From a virus, in the IMG/VR virus record IMGVR_UViG_3300044611_001070, positions 31,736 to 95,735 of that record: a stretch of 64,000 nucleotides of DNA; one strand, given 5' to 3'. This document shows positions 28,943 through 37,787 of the stretch, one piece after another; positions within the stretch are counted from its first letter, which is position 1; each line of letters begins with the position of its first letter. Made by a program: the position numbers and the translations under genes. The notes under the pieces are model-generated. The model ran no database searches and was not told the DNA's origin. It saw only the letters and a program-made list of their open reading frames with translations.

Positions 28943-28954
28943 ACTTAATTTAAA

Positions 28955-29836
28955 TTGGAAAATTATTTAGAGGTGGGACAAACACCACTTATCCCTATTG
29001 ATATTGATGGAGTTATTATTTGGGGTAAGGCAGAATTTATGAACCCATCAGGATCTGTTAAAGACAGACCAATCAAAAACATTTTAACACGAGCGGTAGA
29101 GAATGGTTTATTATCCAAAGGAGGTACCGTTGTTGAAGCAACTAGTGGAAACGCAGGTATTTCATTTGCTATGTATTGTGCCGAAATGGGGTTTAAATGT
29201 GTTATTGTAATGCCATCTAACATGAGTGAAGAACGTAAAAAAATGTTACGTCTATATGGTGCGGAACTTATTGAAGTTGGACCTGGTGATTTTGATTCTG
29301 CAATTAAATTAAGAGATGAGTTGGCAGAAAAAAATGGATGGTTTAATGGAAATCAATTTGCATCGCCTTGGAATATAGAGGCTCATAAAGAAGGGACAGG
29401 TGTTGAACTAATGTATCAGGCAATTAGTAATAAAATTAGACCATCTGCATTTGTATTAGGAACTGGTACTGGTGGAACACTAATGGGAGCGGGAGAAACA
29501 CTTAAAAATTTTTATTATGATATGGAAATTGTTGCGGTTGAACCTTCAGAGTCACCAGTAATGAGTGGAGGAGAATCAGGATTACATGGGATTCAGGGGA
29601 TCGGAGACGGTTCTAAGTTTATGGTTGATTTAGATTTTGTTGACCACATTATTACAATATCAACAGAAGAGGCGACTCAAATGAGTCGTAGATTATCTAA
29701 AGATTATGGAATTTTTGTTGGAATTTCTGCGGGAGCAAATGTTTTGGCTTCAGTTAAATACGGACAAAAGTTTGATAAGACAAACATTTTCACTATACTT
29801 TGTGATAGAGGAGACCGATACCTTTCAATATTATGA
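28955..29836 (+). CDS. Cysteine synthase-like PLP enzyme (O-acetylserine sulfhydrylase family)
   Basis: A 293-residue protein. PLP-fold II signatures: NPSGSVKDRP with the Schiff-base Lys36, TSGNAGI (63-69, substrate loop), GTGTGGTLMG (phosphate-binding, about 165-174) and a C-terminal CDRGDRYLS. This is the CysK/CysM pattern; related PLP enzymes (for example cystathionine beta-synthase core) share it. The start must be TTG at 28955 because the first downstream ATG (29039) would remove the conserved LEVGQTPL strand. It ends in ATGA with the gp47-like gene. A cysteine-synthesis gene in a phage is unusual; it may support sulphur or redox metabolism. Confidence 0.78.
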   Translation: MENYLEVGQTPLIPIDIDGVIIWGKAEFMNPSGSVKDRPIKNILTRAVENGLLSKGGTVVEATSGNAGISFAMYCAEMGFKCVIVMPSNMSEERKKMLRLYGAELIEVGPGDFDSAIKLRDELAEKNGWFNGNQFASPWNIEAHKEGTGVELMYQAISNKIRPSAFVLGTGTGGTLMGAGETLKNFYYDMEIVAVEPSESPVMSGGESGLHGIQGIGDGSKFMVDLDFVDHIITISTEEATQMSRRLSKDYGIFVGISAGANVLASVKYGQKFDKTNIFTILCDRGDRYLSIL

Positions 29837-30612
29837 TTAAAACTTTAATACACTTTTCTGATTTACACATCCGTCTATTTAAAGACCACGATTTATACCG
29901 TTCAATATTGGAAACGGCAATTGAACAATGGAAAGAATTGTCTCCTGACCGTATTATATTTACGGGAGATTTAGTTCACTCTAAAAATCAAATGACACCT
30001 GAACTTATTGAATTCGTTGCTTGGATTTTAACTGAATGTTCATTAATTGCTAAAACAATTATTATACCAGGTAACCACGACTTTTTGGTAAACAACACCG
30101 AAAGAATGGATGCTCTTACTCCTATCATTAACTCTTTGAATAATGATAATATTGTATACTACAGAGATAGAGGTGTGTATGAGGATGATAACATTAGTTG
30201 GTGTGTTTATTCGCAGTATCAAGGAAATATTCCTCCTGATATTATTGAAGGTAAGGGTAGAAAAATTGGGTTATTTCACGGACCTATTTCAGGTTTAAAA
30301 ACAGATCTTGGATTTGAGTTTGGTGAAGAGGCGTATGATATTGAAAAGTTTGATGGGTTGGAAACCGTTTTATGTGGTGACATTCACAAACGAGCTGAGT
30401 TCCAAATTAAAGGGGGTAAAGGTTATATGATTGGATCAACCATTCAAAACAACATTGGTGAAAGTATAGGTAGACATGGATATGGTATATATGATGTTGA
30501 GACAAAGGAGTATAATTATACTGATTTACCTAATCCAAAACCATTTTTGAAGTTCTCCATTAAATCATTTGAAGATATTGAGAATGGAACAGAAAGACTC
30601 CAAAATATTTAA
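29833..30612 (+). CDS. Recombination nuclease SbcD/Mre11-like (T4 gp47-like)
   Basis: A 259-residue calcineurin-like metallophosphoesterase with the ordered metal motifs: HFSDLHIR (Asp10, His12), FTGDLVHSKN, IPGNHDF, LFHGPISG and LCGDIHKRAEF. With the SbcC/gp46-like ATPase at 31990 it forms the Mre11-Rad50-type complex that resects DNA ends for recombination-dependent replication. It is shorter than T4 gp47 (339) and lacks an extended C-terminal capping domain. It overlaps the cysteine synthase gene by 4 nt. Confidence 0.8.
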   Translation: MIKTLIHFSDLHIRLFKDHDLYRSILETAIEQWKELSPDRIIFTGDLVHSKNQMTPELIEFVAWILTECSLIAKTIIIPGNHDFLVNNTERMDALTPIINSLNNDNIVYYRDRGVYEDDNISWCVYSQYQGNIPPDIIEGKGRKIGLFHGPISGLKTDLGFEFGEEAYDIEKFDGLETVLCGDIHKRAEFQIKGGKGYMIGSTIQNNIGESIGRHGYGIYDVETKEYNYTDLPNPKPFLKFSIKSFEDIENGTERLQNI

Positions 30613-31282
30613 TAAAGAAACTCTCGGCAGCGTCGAGAGTTTTTGTAAACTCAATAATATTGAGGATAAGGAAGATTTCATCTACCTTTGTTTTAAACAA
30701 GGTTTTGACATTAAGAAGTTTGGTCTTTTGGGAGAAACACTTAATGAAAGTGAAAAACACTTAAAAACGGGTGGGATTGAAGAAAAACGGGTGGAAATTG
30801 AGGTAATCCGAGAAATACGGGTGGAAATACCGGTTGAAGTTATCAAAGAGGTTGAGAAAATAGTTGAGGTCATTAAAGAAGTGACTGTAGAAAAAGTGGT
30901 AATTAAAGAGGTTCCTGTGGATAGAGTGGTTGAGAAAATAATCTATACCACTGACAATATTCAAATAAACGAACTTGGCGGAAAAATTGCCAAGTTGGAA
31001 CAAGAACTTTCCACTAAAACCTCAGAAATGGAAAATATTTTCCAAAATAAAATGTCTAAAAAGGATGAAGAGTTAGACGAACTTAGACGAAAATTAGACG
31101 ACCCTGTAACAAATAATAAGTTAAATATGTTACAAAATACTTTACAGAATTTAAGAAATGACTTATCATTGAAGAACGATAAAATAAATGAATTAGAAAA
31201 AATAAACCAGGAACTACAAAAAACGGCAAATTTACAAAACGCCACTTATATGAAAGGTTCCAATTTAAATAGTAGAATATGA
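30569..31282 (+). CDS. Coiled-coil protein with Val/Glu/Lys repeat
   Basis: A 237-residue protein whose start overlaps the gp47-like gene; ATG at 30569 or 30584. Residues about 20-55 form a small helical domain (VESFCKLNNIEDKEDFIYLC). Residues about 72-125 contain V-E-V-I-K/R-E repeats (for example IPVEVIKEVEKIVEVIKEV), followed by a long coiled coil (about 135-225). Placed between gp47- and gp46-like genes, it could be an accessory of the recombination complex. The same VEKIVEVIKEV repeat appears in the membrane protein at 38391. A terminator-like hairpin lies within its first codons. Confidence 0.55.
   Translation: MKILRMEQKDSKIFNKETLGSVESFCKLNNIEDKEDFIYLCFKQGFDIKKFGLLGETLNESEKHLKTGGIEEKRVEIEVIREIRVEIPVEVIKEVEKIVEVIKEVTVEKVVIKEVPVDRVVEKIIYTTDNIQINELGGKIAKLEQELSTKTSEMENIFQNKMSKKDEELDELRRKLDDPVTNNKLNMLQNTLQNLRNDLSLKNDKINELEKINQELQKTANLQNATYMKGSNLNSRI
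30618..30645 (+). terminator. Terminator-like hairpin inside the start of the coiled-coil gene
   Basis: AAACTCTCG (30618-30626) pairs with CGAGAGTTT (30634-30642), followed by TTG. It lies 6 nt after the stop of the gp47-like gene but inside the next reading frame, so it may be an attenuator. Confidence 0.6.
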
Positions 31283-31632
31283 TACAATTAGTAATGTTTA
31301 TGATCGCGGCATATGGAATGACGACGATCTTAGTGTATGGATCCATTTTCAATGGATTAAGAGATAAAATTAAAATTGCAGGTGGAGATAAAGGTTATTT
31401 TTTAACTAGACCTACATTTAAATTTATATCAGATTTGATATCTTGTATATTATGTACGGGTACTTGGGTTGGATTTGTCTTATCCTTATTTTATTTTTCA
31501 CCGGCTCATGAATTTATTGGACTTAATAAGTTTTTATCCGTATTTTTTGATGGAATGTTGTCCGCAGGATCGGTATGGGCAATCAATAGTATAATTGAAT
31601 GGTTTGAAGAAAATAGACCAAGTAATAAATAA
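31279..31632 (+). CDS. Membrane protein, DUF1360-like
   Basis: A 117-residue protein with three hydrophobic stretches: about 2-26, 47-73 and 84-107. The central CILCTGTWVGF resembles the C-x-x-C-x(3)-W motif of DUF1360 membrane proteins. Overlaps the coiled-coil gene by 4 nt (ATGA). Function unknown, inner-membrane location expected. Confidence 0.5.
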   Translation: MIQLVMFMIAAYGMTTILVYGSIFNGLRDKIKIAGGDKGYFLTRPTFKFISDLISCILCTGTWVGFVLSLFYFSPAHEFIGLNKFLSVFFDGMLSAGSVWAINSIIEWFEENRPSNK

Positions 31633-31647
31633 AAACAAATATAAAAA

Positions 31648-31986
31648 ATGGGAAAAGCGGCAAAAACACACAGAGCAAAAGTGGCAAAAAGAAACAACAA
31701 ATTGGATCAAAAAAAATCAGGAATGCAAAAAGCGTTTGATAAGTTAATGGAAGAACAAATTCAAAAATTAAAAACCAACGAAGGTTTAAATGTAGGTTTA
31801 TCTGGTAGTACACTACCATTTGAAGTATTTGATAAAGATCATTTAGATTCAATTGTGGATTTCAAAGGAAGACATCCCGAATTAATCATGGGTAATGACG
31901 AGGTATTAAGAGAAGAATTCCCACTTAACATTGAAGGAGATGATATGCCTTTAGATGTTGACACAACAGAAGAAGAACAAAAATAA
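31648..31986 (+). CDS. Unknown protein with basic N-terminus and acidic C-terminus
   Basis: A 112-residue protein. The first 35 residues are Lys/Arg-rich (MGKAAKTHRAKVAKRNNK), the last 20 almost wholly acidic (GDDMPLDVDTTEEEQ). It lies directly before the SbcC-like gene. The charge split resembles small scaffold or nucleic-acid-associated proteins. Unrecognised. Confidence 0.5.
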   Translation: MGKAAKTHRAKVAKRNNKLDQKKSGMQKAFDKLMEEQIQKLKTNEGLNVGLSGSTLPFEVFDKDHLDSIVDFKGRHPELIMGNDEVLREEFPLNIEGDDMPLDVDTTEEEQK

Positions 31987-31989
31987 TGA

Positions 31990-34362
31990 ATGGACTTGTT
32001 CAACCCACCAAGATTATTTAATTACAACATAATGATAAAAGATTTAGACTTTTCAAAGTACGAAAATCCAACAATACAAGTTGTATGGGAAGACCTACAA
32101 GAAAATTTTACACAAGATAAGATTAAGAGTGTTAAACATTATTTCCAAAAGAAGTATAACACTACCAATGTGAATGTGTTAACAAAGGTTAAGAACGTTG
32201 AGTCAGATACAATGCAAAGTATTGATGTGTCTGTTAATGTAACTGATGTTAATTATCAACTTGATCTACTAAAGAAATTTTTAGAGTCTAAAGGGTATAC
32301 TAACTATACTGAAGATATCTTAGGTATTAACAGAATGGTTGAGAACCGAATGAAAGAGGATGAAACTGAAACAACACAATTCAAAAAGTGGTATATCAGA
32401 AACATTGAGTTTTCAAACTTCTTATCATATGGTGAGAATCAAAGAATGGATTTTGATAAATGCAACGGGGTTGTCGTTGTTGAATCAGATCCACCTAACT
32501 TTGGTGGGAAGACGGTTCTTTCTGTGGATTTGTTGTTGTTCTTATTCTTTAATGAGACAACAAAGACTACAAAGGCTGAAGAAATCTTTAACCGATTTAC
32601 CGATAAAGACTCGGTAGTTGTTAAAGGTGAGGTTACAATTGATGGGGAAGATTATATTATCCTTAGAAAGATTGAAAGAAAACTTTCTAAAAAAGGAGAA
32701 TGGAATGTGAAAACAGAATTGGACTTCTTCAAAAAAATGACCGATGGTAGTTTACTGAATTTCACGGGGGAACAAAGAAGGGAAACTGAGGCGTTCATTA
32801 AAAATTCCATTGGAACCAAAGAAGATTTCTTAATGACCATACTTACAACCGCAACTAATCTTGAGGAGTTATTGGAGTCAAAACCAACCGCAAGAGGACA
32901 GGTGTTGTCAAGATTTATGGGACTTGAGTTTTTAAAACGGAAAGAGGAAGTTGGTAAAGAGATTTATTCTGAATTTAATAAATCAAAGATGTCTAACATT
33001 TATAATTCGGAAGAATTAAAAGGTGATAACGGATCTTTAACAACAAAAATCGGTGAATTAAATGATCAAATTGATTTAATCAAATTGGAACTTAACGATA
33101 TTGATGATAAAATCGTTAAGGGAAAAGAGTATCGTGATGATATGTTGAAGAAGAAACACGGAGACATAGATAAAGAAATCAGTTTGATGAACCCGGTTAA
33201 GACTCAAGAAGAAATTGATGGTTTTGGTAAAGAAAAGACAACGTTCCAACAAAATTTAGACGAACTTAAAGTTGTTGAACCAAAAGAATTTTATCATGAG
33301 GATGATCACGATAAAATTAAAGAGGAATACAATGACGTGTTCAAATCTAAAATTGAACTTGAGACACAGATCAGAGAAATTGAGAAATTGAAGAGTTCTG
33401 TGAGTGATGGTATTAAATGTGAACATTGTGGAATTGAGTTAATGAACGCATCAATAACTCAACAAAAAATTGCCGAACTTGATGGTTATATTATACATAA
33501 AGACCAAAAAGAGGGGTTAATGCAGTTTTTAACAGGCAAAGAACAAGCTTTCGTTCAGTTAAAGAAAGACTTTGATGAGTATGAGAAAAACAAACTTATT
33601 AAGGAAAAATACGAATTGAGTATTGAAAGTTGTGATTTGAAGATTGGAGTTTTAAAAGGTAAGTTGGATCGTTGGGGTGATGTTCAGGATAAGATTAAAG
33701 AGAACACACAGATTGATTCAATGTTGATTAAGGCTGACTTAAGGCTGGATGAACTTGATCATCTTAAAAGACAAAAAAATGCAAACATTACAAACAATGA
33801 ATACCAAATCAAAACTTGTAATGAAAAGATTGAAAACAATGAAAAGTTAATTGTTAAGATCAAAGAGGAAGAGGAGAAGGAAAGAATATACAAAATCTAT
33901 ATGGAAGCCTTTGGTAAGAATGGATTATCAAAAATCATTATGAAAACAATGATGCCTTTGATTAACTCTGAGTTACAAAGATTGATGGAAGATAGTTGTT
34001 ACTTTAAATTATTAATTAATATAAATGACAAAAATGACGTTGAATTCTTAATGATTGATAATAGTACTGGTATTGAAAAATTAATGGTTTCAGGATCAGG
34101 ATATGAAAGAACAATTGCATCATTAGCATTACGATCGGTACTTAGTAAGGTATGTACTTTACCTAAACCAAACATCGTAGTTTTTGATGAGGTATTTGGA
34201 AAAATCAGTAATGATAATCTAGAAATGGTATCTGAGTTCTTCCAAAAAATTAAAGAATATTTTGATAAAGTGTTCCTTATTAGTCATAACCCAATGATTA
34301 GTCAATGGTCGGATACTATCGTTAAAATCAAAAAAGAAAATAATATATCAAAAGTTTTGTAG
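31990..34362 (+). CDS. Recombination ATPase SbcC/Rad50-like (T4 gp46-like)
   Basis: A 790-residue SMC-type ATPase. The Walker A region is about 167-176 (DPPNFGGKTV, Lys174), the zinc hook is KCEHCG near 480, flanked by two coiled-coil arms, and the C-terminus has the ABC signature SGSGYERTIASLALR and Walker B NIVVFDEVFG followed by a switch His (LISHNP). It partners the SbcD/gp47-like nuclease. Odd points: an N-terminal extension of about 130 residues before the ATPase core, and a Walker A in which the first Gly of GxxxxGKT is Pro. The internal Met at 32032 could be the real start. Confidence 0.8.
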   Translation: MDLFNPPRLFNYNIMIKDLDFSKYENPTIQVVWEDLQENFTQDKIKSVKHYFQKKYNTTNVNVLTKVKNVESDTMQSIDVSVNVTDVNYQLDLLKKFLESKGYTNYTEDILGINRMVENRMKEDETETTQFKKWYIRNIEFSNFLSYGENQRMDFDKCNGVVVVESDPPNFGGKTVLSVDLLLFLFFNETTKTTKAEEIFNRFTDKDSVVVKGEVTIDGEDYIILRKIERKLSKKGEWNVKTELDFFKKMTDGSLLNFTGEQRRETEAFIKNSIGTKEDFLMTILTTATNLEELLESKPTARGQVLSRFMGLEFLKRKEEVGKEIYSEFNKSKMSNIYNSEELKGDNGSLTTKIGELNDQIDLIKLELNDIDDKIVKGKEYRDDMLKKKHGDIDKEISLMNPVKTQEEIDGFGKEKTTFQQNLDELKVVEPKEFYHEDDHDKIKEEYNDVFKSKIELETQIREIEKLKSSVSDGIKCEHCGIELMNASITQQKIAELDGYIIHKDQKEGLMQFLTGKEQAFVQLKKDFDEYEKNKLIKEKYELSIESCDLKIGVLKGKLDRWGDVQDKIKENTQIDSMLIKADLRLDELDHLKRQKNANITNNEYQIKTCNEKIENNEKLIVKIKEEEEKERIYKIYMEAFGKNGLSKIIMKTMMPLINSELQRLMEDSCYFKLLININDKNDVEFLMIDNSTGIEKLMVSGSGYERTIASLALRSVLSKVCTLPKPNIVVFDEVFGKISNDNLEMVSEFFQKIKEYFDKVFLISHNPMISQWSDTIVKIKKENNISKVL

Positions 34363-34388
34363 TTAATTAGATTTTATTCGTATATTTG
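34357..34388 (+). promoter_or_regulatory. Bacteroidota-type promoter (TTG - 21 nt - TATATTTG)
   Basis: TATATTTG at 34381-34388 and TTG at 34357-34359. The 18-mer ATTTTATTCGTATATTTG is repeated identically at 35908-35925. The ATG at 34393 is only 4 nt downstream, so the leader is very short. Confidence 0.6.
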
Positions 34389-34392
34389 TTTT

Positions 34393-35088
34393 ATGAAAAA
34401 AGGAGCAACCCCCGCACAAATTTTTGGTATTATGTATGATTTAGTGGAGATGGGTTTTATAGTAAAAAACGACCATGACTTTAAAAACCTCGTAATTAAA
34501 AAATATAATGAAATATATTGCCAAACTTCAAAAGACACTATAATATCAAATATTAGAGAAGATGCTATGGTTGAATTTCAGGAAGAAAGATTTATTTGTA
34601 AGTTACCTCAAGATAATAATAAAGTTGATTTAATTTCAGTTAAAATTATTGACAATATTGTATCAATAATCGTTTCACAACAAAAAGGCAATAACGCATC
34701 TTTTAATTCAACATCACTTTCTAAAACACTTGAAAAGTTATCTGAATTTATCACTGAAAATAAAGTAAAAAAATACTTTTATTTGTTACCTGACGAATTA
34801 AATCCAACAGTTAATGGTATGGATTATAATGTTGAGGTAATTATCGGTATGTTTTCTGCAGTTGGAGAGACAACCAAAACTAAAAACGGTATAAACATTA
34901 GATTTACTTCAAACGATGAATATTTACGACTTATGGGTATTATTAGTAATGACATTATTTGTTTAGATTATTGGGTTGTAAGTAAATTTAAAAATTTAAA
35001 TCACGAATATAAAGCAATTGATAATTGTTGTAATTTTGATTATATTTATGATAGATGCATTCAAAAATTACTAACTAATGGAAATTAA
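34393..35088 (+). CDS. Unknown protein coupled to DNA methyltransferase
   Basis: A 231-residue soluble protein. Its last 11 nt overlap the methyltransferase gene at 35078, and the pair has its own host-like promoter. Residues about 78-100 (VDLISVKIIDNIVSIIVSQQKG) could be a PD-(D/E/Q)xK-like core, which would make the pair restriction-modification-like, but the motif is weak and no specificity can be inferred. Otherwise unrecognised. Confidence 0.5.
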   Translation: MKKGATPAQIFGIMYDLVEMGFIVKNDHDFKNLVIKKYNEIYCQTSKDTIISNIREDAMVEFQEERFICKLPQDNNKVDLISVKIIDNIVSIIVSQQKGNNASFNSTSLSKTLEKLSEFITENKVKKYFYLLPDELNPTVNGMDYNVEVIIGMFSAVGETTKTKNGINIRFTSNDEYLRLMGIISNDIICLDYWVVSKFKNLNHEYKAIDNCCNFDYIYDRCIQKLLTNGN

Positions 35089-35896
35089 TAAAACATATAA
35101 TGAAGATTGTTTAATCACTATGGGTAATATGGTAAACAATTTTATTGACTTAACAATAACCTCACCTCCCTACGATGAAATAAGAAATTATAATAAAGGT
35201 GTTGGTAAAATTACTGATAAATTAAATGGTTATTCATTTGCATTTGAAAACATAGCAAGAGAGTTATATAGAGTCACTAAAAAAGGTGGAGTTGTTGTAT
35301 GGGTTGTAAATGATAGTATTATTAACGGATCTGAAAGCTTAAACTCATTTAGACAAGCTCTTTATTTCAAAGAGATTGGATTTAAAGTACACGACACTAT
35401 GATTTATCGAAAACTTAACCCAATGCCAAATGCTGGGACAAGATATCAACAGATGTTTGAATATATGTTTATTTTAACTAAAGGAAAACCTAAAACAACT
35501 AATATAAGTTTAAGGGAAAGAAGTAATAAATGTAATGATAAGAGGGTATATAGAAAAAAGAAATTCTCAAGAGATCAAGATGGTAATTTTAACGAAAATG
35601 ATTATTTTGTAAAAGAAATGGTTCCGGATTATAATATATGGGATTTTTATGTTGGTGGTGGTAATACATCAAATGATAAAGTGGCGTTTAATCATCCTGC
35701 AATATTTCCTGAAGAATTAGTTAAAAGACACATTGAAAGTTGGTCTAACGAAGGTGATTTAGTGTATGACCCATTTATGGGGTCAGGAACCACATCTAAG
35801 ATGTCGATCCTATTTAATAGGAATTATGTTGGTTCGGAACTATCTGAGGAATATTGTAAAATAGAAGAAGAAAGAATAAAAGATTTAAAAAAATAG
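35078..35896 (+). CDS. DNA methyltransferase, SPPY type (beta class)
   Basis: A 272-residue protein. TSPPYDEIRNY (catalytic motif IV, SPPY at 29-32) precedes DPFMGSGTTSKMS (motif I, about 229-241), the motif order of beta-class amino-methyltransferases. SPPY is used by both N4-cytosine and some N6-adenine enzymes, so the base is uncertain. It overlaps the unknown gene at 34393. Protection from host restriction or marking of phage DNA is the likely role. Confidence 0.75.
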   Translation: MEINKTYNEDCLITMGNMVNNFIDLTITSPPYDEIRNYNKGVGKITDKLNGYSFAFENIARELYRVTKKGGVVVWVVNDSIINGSESLNSFRQALYFKEIGFKVHDTMIYRKLNPMPNAGTRYQQMFEYMFILTKGKPKTTNISLRERSNKCNDKRVYRKKKFSRDQDGNFNENDYFVKEMVPDYNIWDFYVGGGNTSNDKVAFNHPAIFPEELVKRHIESWSNEGDLVYDPFMGSGTTSKMSILFNRNYVGSELSEEYCKIEEERIKDLKK

Positions 35897-35917
35897 TGTA
35901 AATCCCAATTTTATTCG

Positions 35918-35925
35918 TATATTTG
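35918..35925 (+). promoter_or_regulatory. Bacteroidota-type -7 element TATATTTG
   Basis: ATTTTATTCGTATATTTG at 35908-35925 is identical to the copy before 34393. No clear TTG at the -33 position. The ATG at 35948 is 22 nt downstream. Confidence 0.55.
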
Positions 35926-35947
35926 TAAAAACAATTAAAAAACACAT

Positions 35948-36472
35948 ATGAATTACTTACTTTTTGTATATCACACCGAAGATATGGAAACCCCCGATGA
36001 AACAACCGCAAACATTGGGGCTGAGTTATCAAAAATTATGTCATCAAATCAGATTAAGTATATGTTTGGAGATAGACACTCAATCTACCACTTTGCTAGC
36101 GATTTTTCAATAGAAGAGATTGATGATTTTTTATGTTTAGTGTCTAATGAATTTGAAAACTTTAATTATTTTCTAACACAAAAGACTAAAAATGTATCAT
36201 CTAACTTTGATGAAGACAACGTATTACATTTACTTACGTTAAGAAATACCAATAAGAAAAAACAAACTCCACTTAGACCTTTTGAATTTAAATTGGATTT
36301 TGGTGGCGATGAGTTTGATCGTATGTCAGAAACCATTATGGGTTTACTACCTAAAAAAAGATGTGATTTAACAATTGACGAACTTTTAGATAAGATCAGC
36401 GACAAGGGAATCAATTCATTGACTGAAGAAGAAAAAAACAAATTAGACGAATATTCAAAAACAATTAATTAA
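35948..36472 (+). CDS. Unknown protein with Bacteroidota-type C-terminal helix motif
   Basis: A 174-residue protein. The C-terminus (ELLDKISDKGINSLTEEEKN ...) resembles the short helical LLDKIS-x-G-x-x-SLT-x-EE motif found at the ends of several Bacteroidota proteins. The N-terminal 80 residues are an alpha/beta-like unit (MNYLLFVYHTEDMETPDE). First gene of a unit with the sigma factor, 4 nt upstream of it, under a TATATTTG element. Function unknown; a sigma-factor-related regulator is conceivable. Confidence 0.5.
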   Translation: MNYLLFVYHTEDMETPDETTANIGAELSKIMSSNQIKYMFGDRHSIYHFASDFSIEEIDDFLCLVSNEFENFNYFLTQKTKNVSSNFDEDNVLHLLTLRNTNKKKQTPLRPFEFKLDFGGDEFDRMSETIMGLLPKKRCDLTIDELLDKISDKGINSLTEEEKNKLDEYSKTIN

Positions 36473-36476
36473 ACAT

Positions 36477-37277
36477 ATGAAAGACAAAAATTTAGGGATT
36501 CCGATTAACCAAGAAGAGATTCAACATTATCTAAAAGATATTCGTAGAATTAAAGTAATGACACCTGACAGAGAAAAAGAACTGGCGGTTAAGATGAAGT
36601 CTGATGACACACCTAAACGTGAGAGAGAAAAAATTGAATCTGAGTTATTAGTTGGTAATTTACGTTTTGTAATTACGGTGGCCAAACAATATCAGAATCA
36701 AGGTTTGGATTTATCTGATCTAATTGCTGAAGGTAATTTGGGTTTGATGAAAGCGATTAAAAACTTTGATTGGCATAAAGATCTACGTTTTATATCATAC
36801 GCAGTTTGGTGGGTTAAACAATCTATCATCCAGTCGTTGAATGATAACGCAAGAACGATCAGACTTCCAGTTAATGTTGTTCAGGACCTACATAAGGCTA
36901 AGAAAGAAATTGCGATTACAGGTAAAGAATTAGAATTAAAGTTTTCATCATTACCGTCTATGATTGATTTGGATATGACAATTAATGATGAAGGTGACAC
37001 ATTGGTTGATATGATTGCTAATCCTAACGCACTTGCTCCTGATGCGGGATTCAACACTAAAGATATGTTAAAGAACAAATTAATATCTTTATTAAATGTG
37101 TTAGATGAAAGAGAAAAAGTGATAATTGAGGATTATTTTGGATTAAGTGGGACACCAAGAACACTTGAAGACATTGGTGGAGATTTTGGTTTAACTAAAG
37201 AACGAGTTAGACAGATTAAGGAAAGAGCCCTTAGAAGATTGAGAAATGAAAGTTCAGAACTATTTGATTACTTATAA
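36477..37277 (+). CDS. Sigma-70 family RNA polymerase sigma factor, RpoD-like
   Basis: A 266-residue protein with regions 1.2 to 4: EEIQHYLKDIRRIKVMTPDRE (1.2), LLVGNLRFVITVAKQYQNQG and DLIAEGNLGLMKAI (2.1-2.2), RFISYAVWWVKQSIIQSLND followed by ARTIRLP (2.3-3.0), and TLEDIGGDFGLTKERVRQIK (4.2 helix-turn-helix). It resembles the small primary sigma of Bacteroidota rather than an ECF or T4 gp55. Region 2.4 residues that read the -10 are conserved. It lacks region 1.1. It probably redirects host RNA polymerase to phage promoters, such as the TATTTAT class, or keeps host-type promoters active. Confidence 0.85.
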   Translation: MKDKNLGIPINQEEIQHYLKDIRRIKVMTPDREKELAVKMKSDDTPKREREKIESELLVGNLRFVITVAKQYQNQGLDLSDLIAEGNLGLMKAIKNFDWHKDLRFISYAVWWVKQSIIQSLNDNARTIRLPVNVVQDLHKAKKEIAITGKELELKFSSLPSMIDLDMTINDEGDTLVDMIANPNALAPDAGFNTKDMLKNKLISLLNVLDEREKVIIEDYFGLSGTPRTLEDIGGDFGLTKERVRQIKERALRRLRNESSELFDYL

Positions 37278-37292
37278 AAAAAATAAAAAAAC

Positions 37293-37739
37293 ATGGGAAG
37301 TGTAATTGATTATATTGAATGTCCAAATTGTAAACAAGAAGCGTTTAGTGACTTCTATTACAAAACAGGTGAAGATTATATAAATTGTAGTAATTGTGGG
37401 TACCATTATGCTCAAACATTAAAAAGAGATGAGGATGGGAAATTTGTAACCAAAGATGGTACTGATAATTATAACTTTGATAATCTTATCATGGAAGTTT
37501 CGGAACTTAAAAACCCGTTTGGTTCGTATCGTTTAAAAGTTTATCAGTCACCGGCAACTCAAGTTGGGTCATTTGAAACTGAGGAACAATATAACGAGTT
37601 TAAGTTGAATCTTAATGAGGATGTTGAAATTGAATTCTGTTCTGTGTCAAGATTTGTTGATGGAGAAATCAAAGTTGAAATGATAATTGATAATGGACCT
37701 AAGGTTGATTCTCAAGGATTTACAATTGAGGATCGTTAA
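37293..37739 (+). CDS. Zinc-ribbon protein, unknown
   Basis: A 148-residue protein. N-terminal CPNCKQEAFSDFYY ... INCSNCGYHY is a zinc ribbon (about 10-40). The rest is acidic and beta-like. It follows the sigma gene by 15 nt and is probably in the same transcript. A transcription-related role is only suggested by neighbourhood. Confidence 0.55.
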   Translation: MGSVIDYIECPNCKQEAFSDFYYKTGEDYINCSNCGYHYAQTLKRDEDGKFVTKDGTDNYNFDNLIMEVSELKNPFGSYRLKVYQSPATQVGSFETEEQYNEFKLNLNEDVEIEFCSVSRFVDGEIKVEMIIDNGPKVDSQGFTIEDR

Positions 37740-37751
37740 TTTAAAAAAGAT

Positions 37752-37782
37752 TTGGCAGATTGAAATAAAATACTTATATTTG
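37752..37782 (+). promoter_or_regulatory. Bacteroidota-type promoter for small RNA (TTG - 20 nt - TATATTTG)
   Basis: TTTGGCAGA (37751-37759) with TTG at 37752-37754 and TATATTTG at 37775-37782. The TTTGGCAGA block is repeated in the minus-strand promoter near 48063. Confidence 0.65.
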
Positions 37783-37787
37783 TAAGA

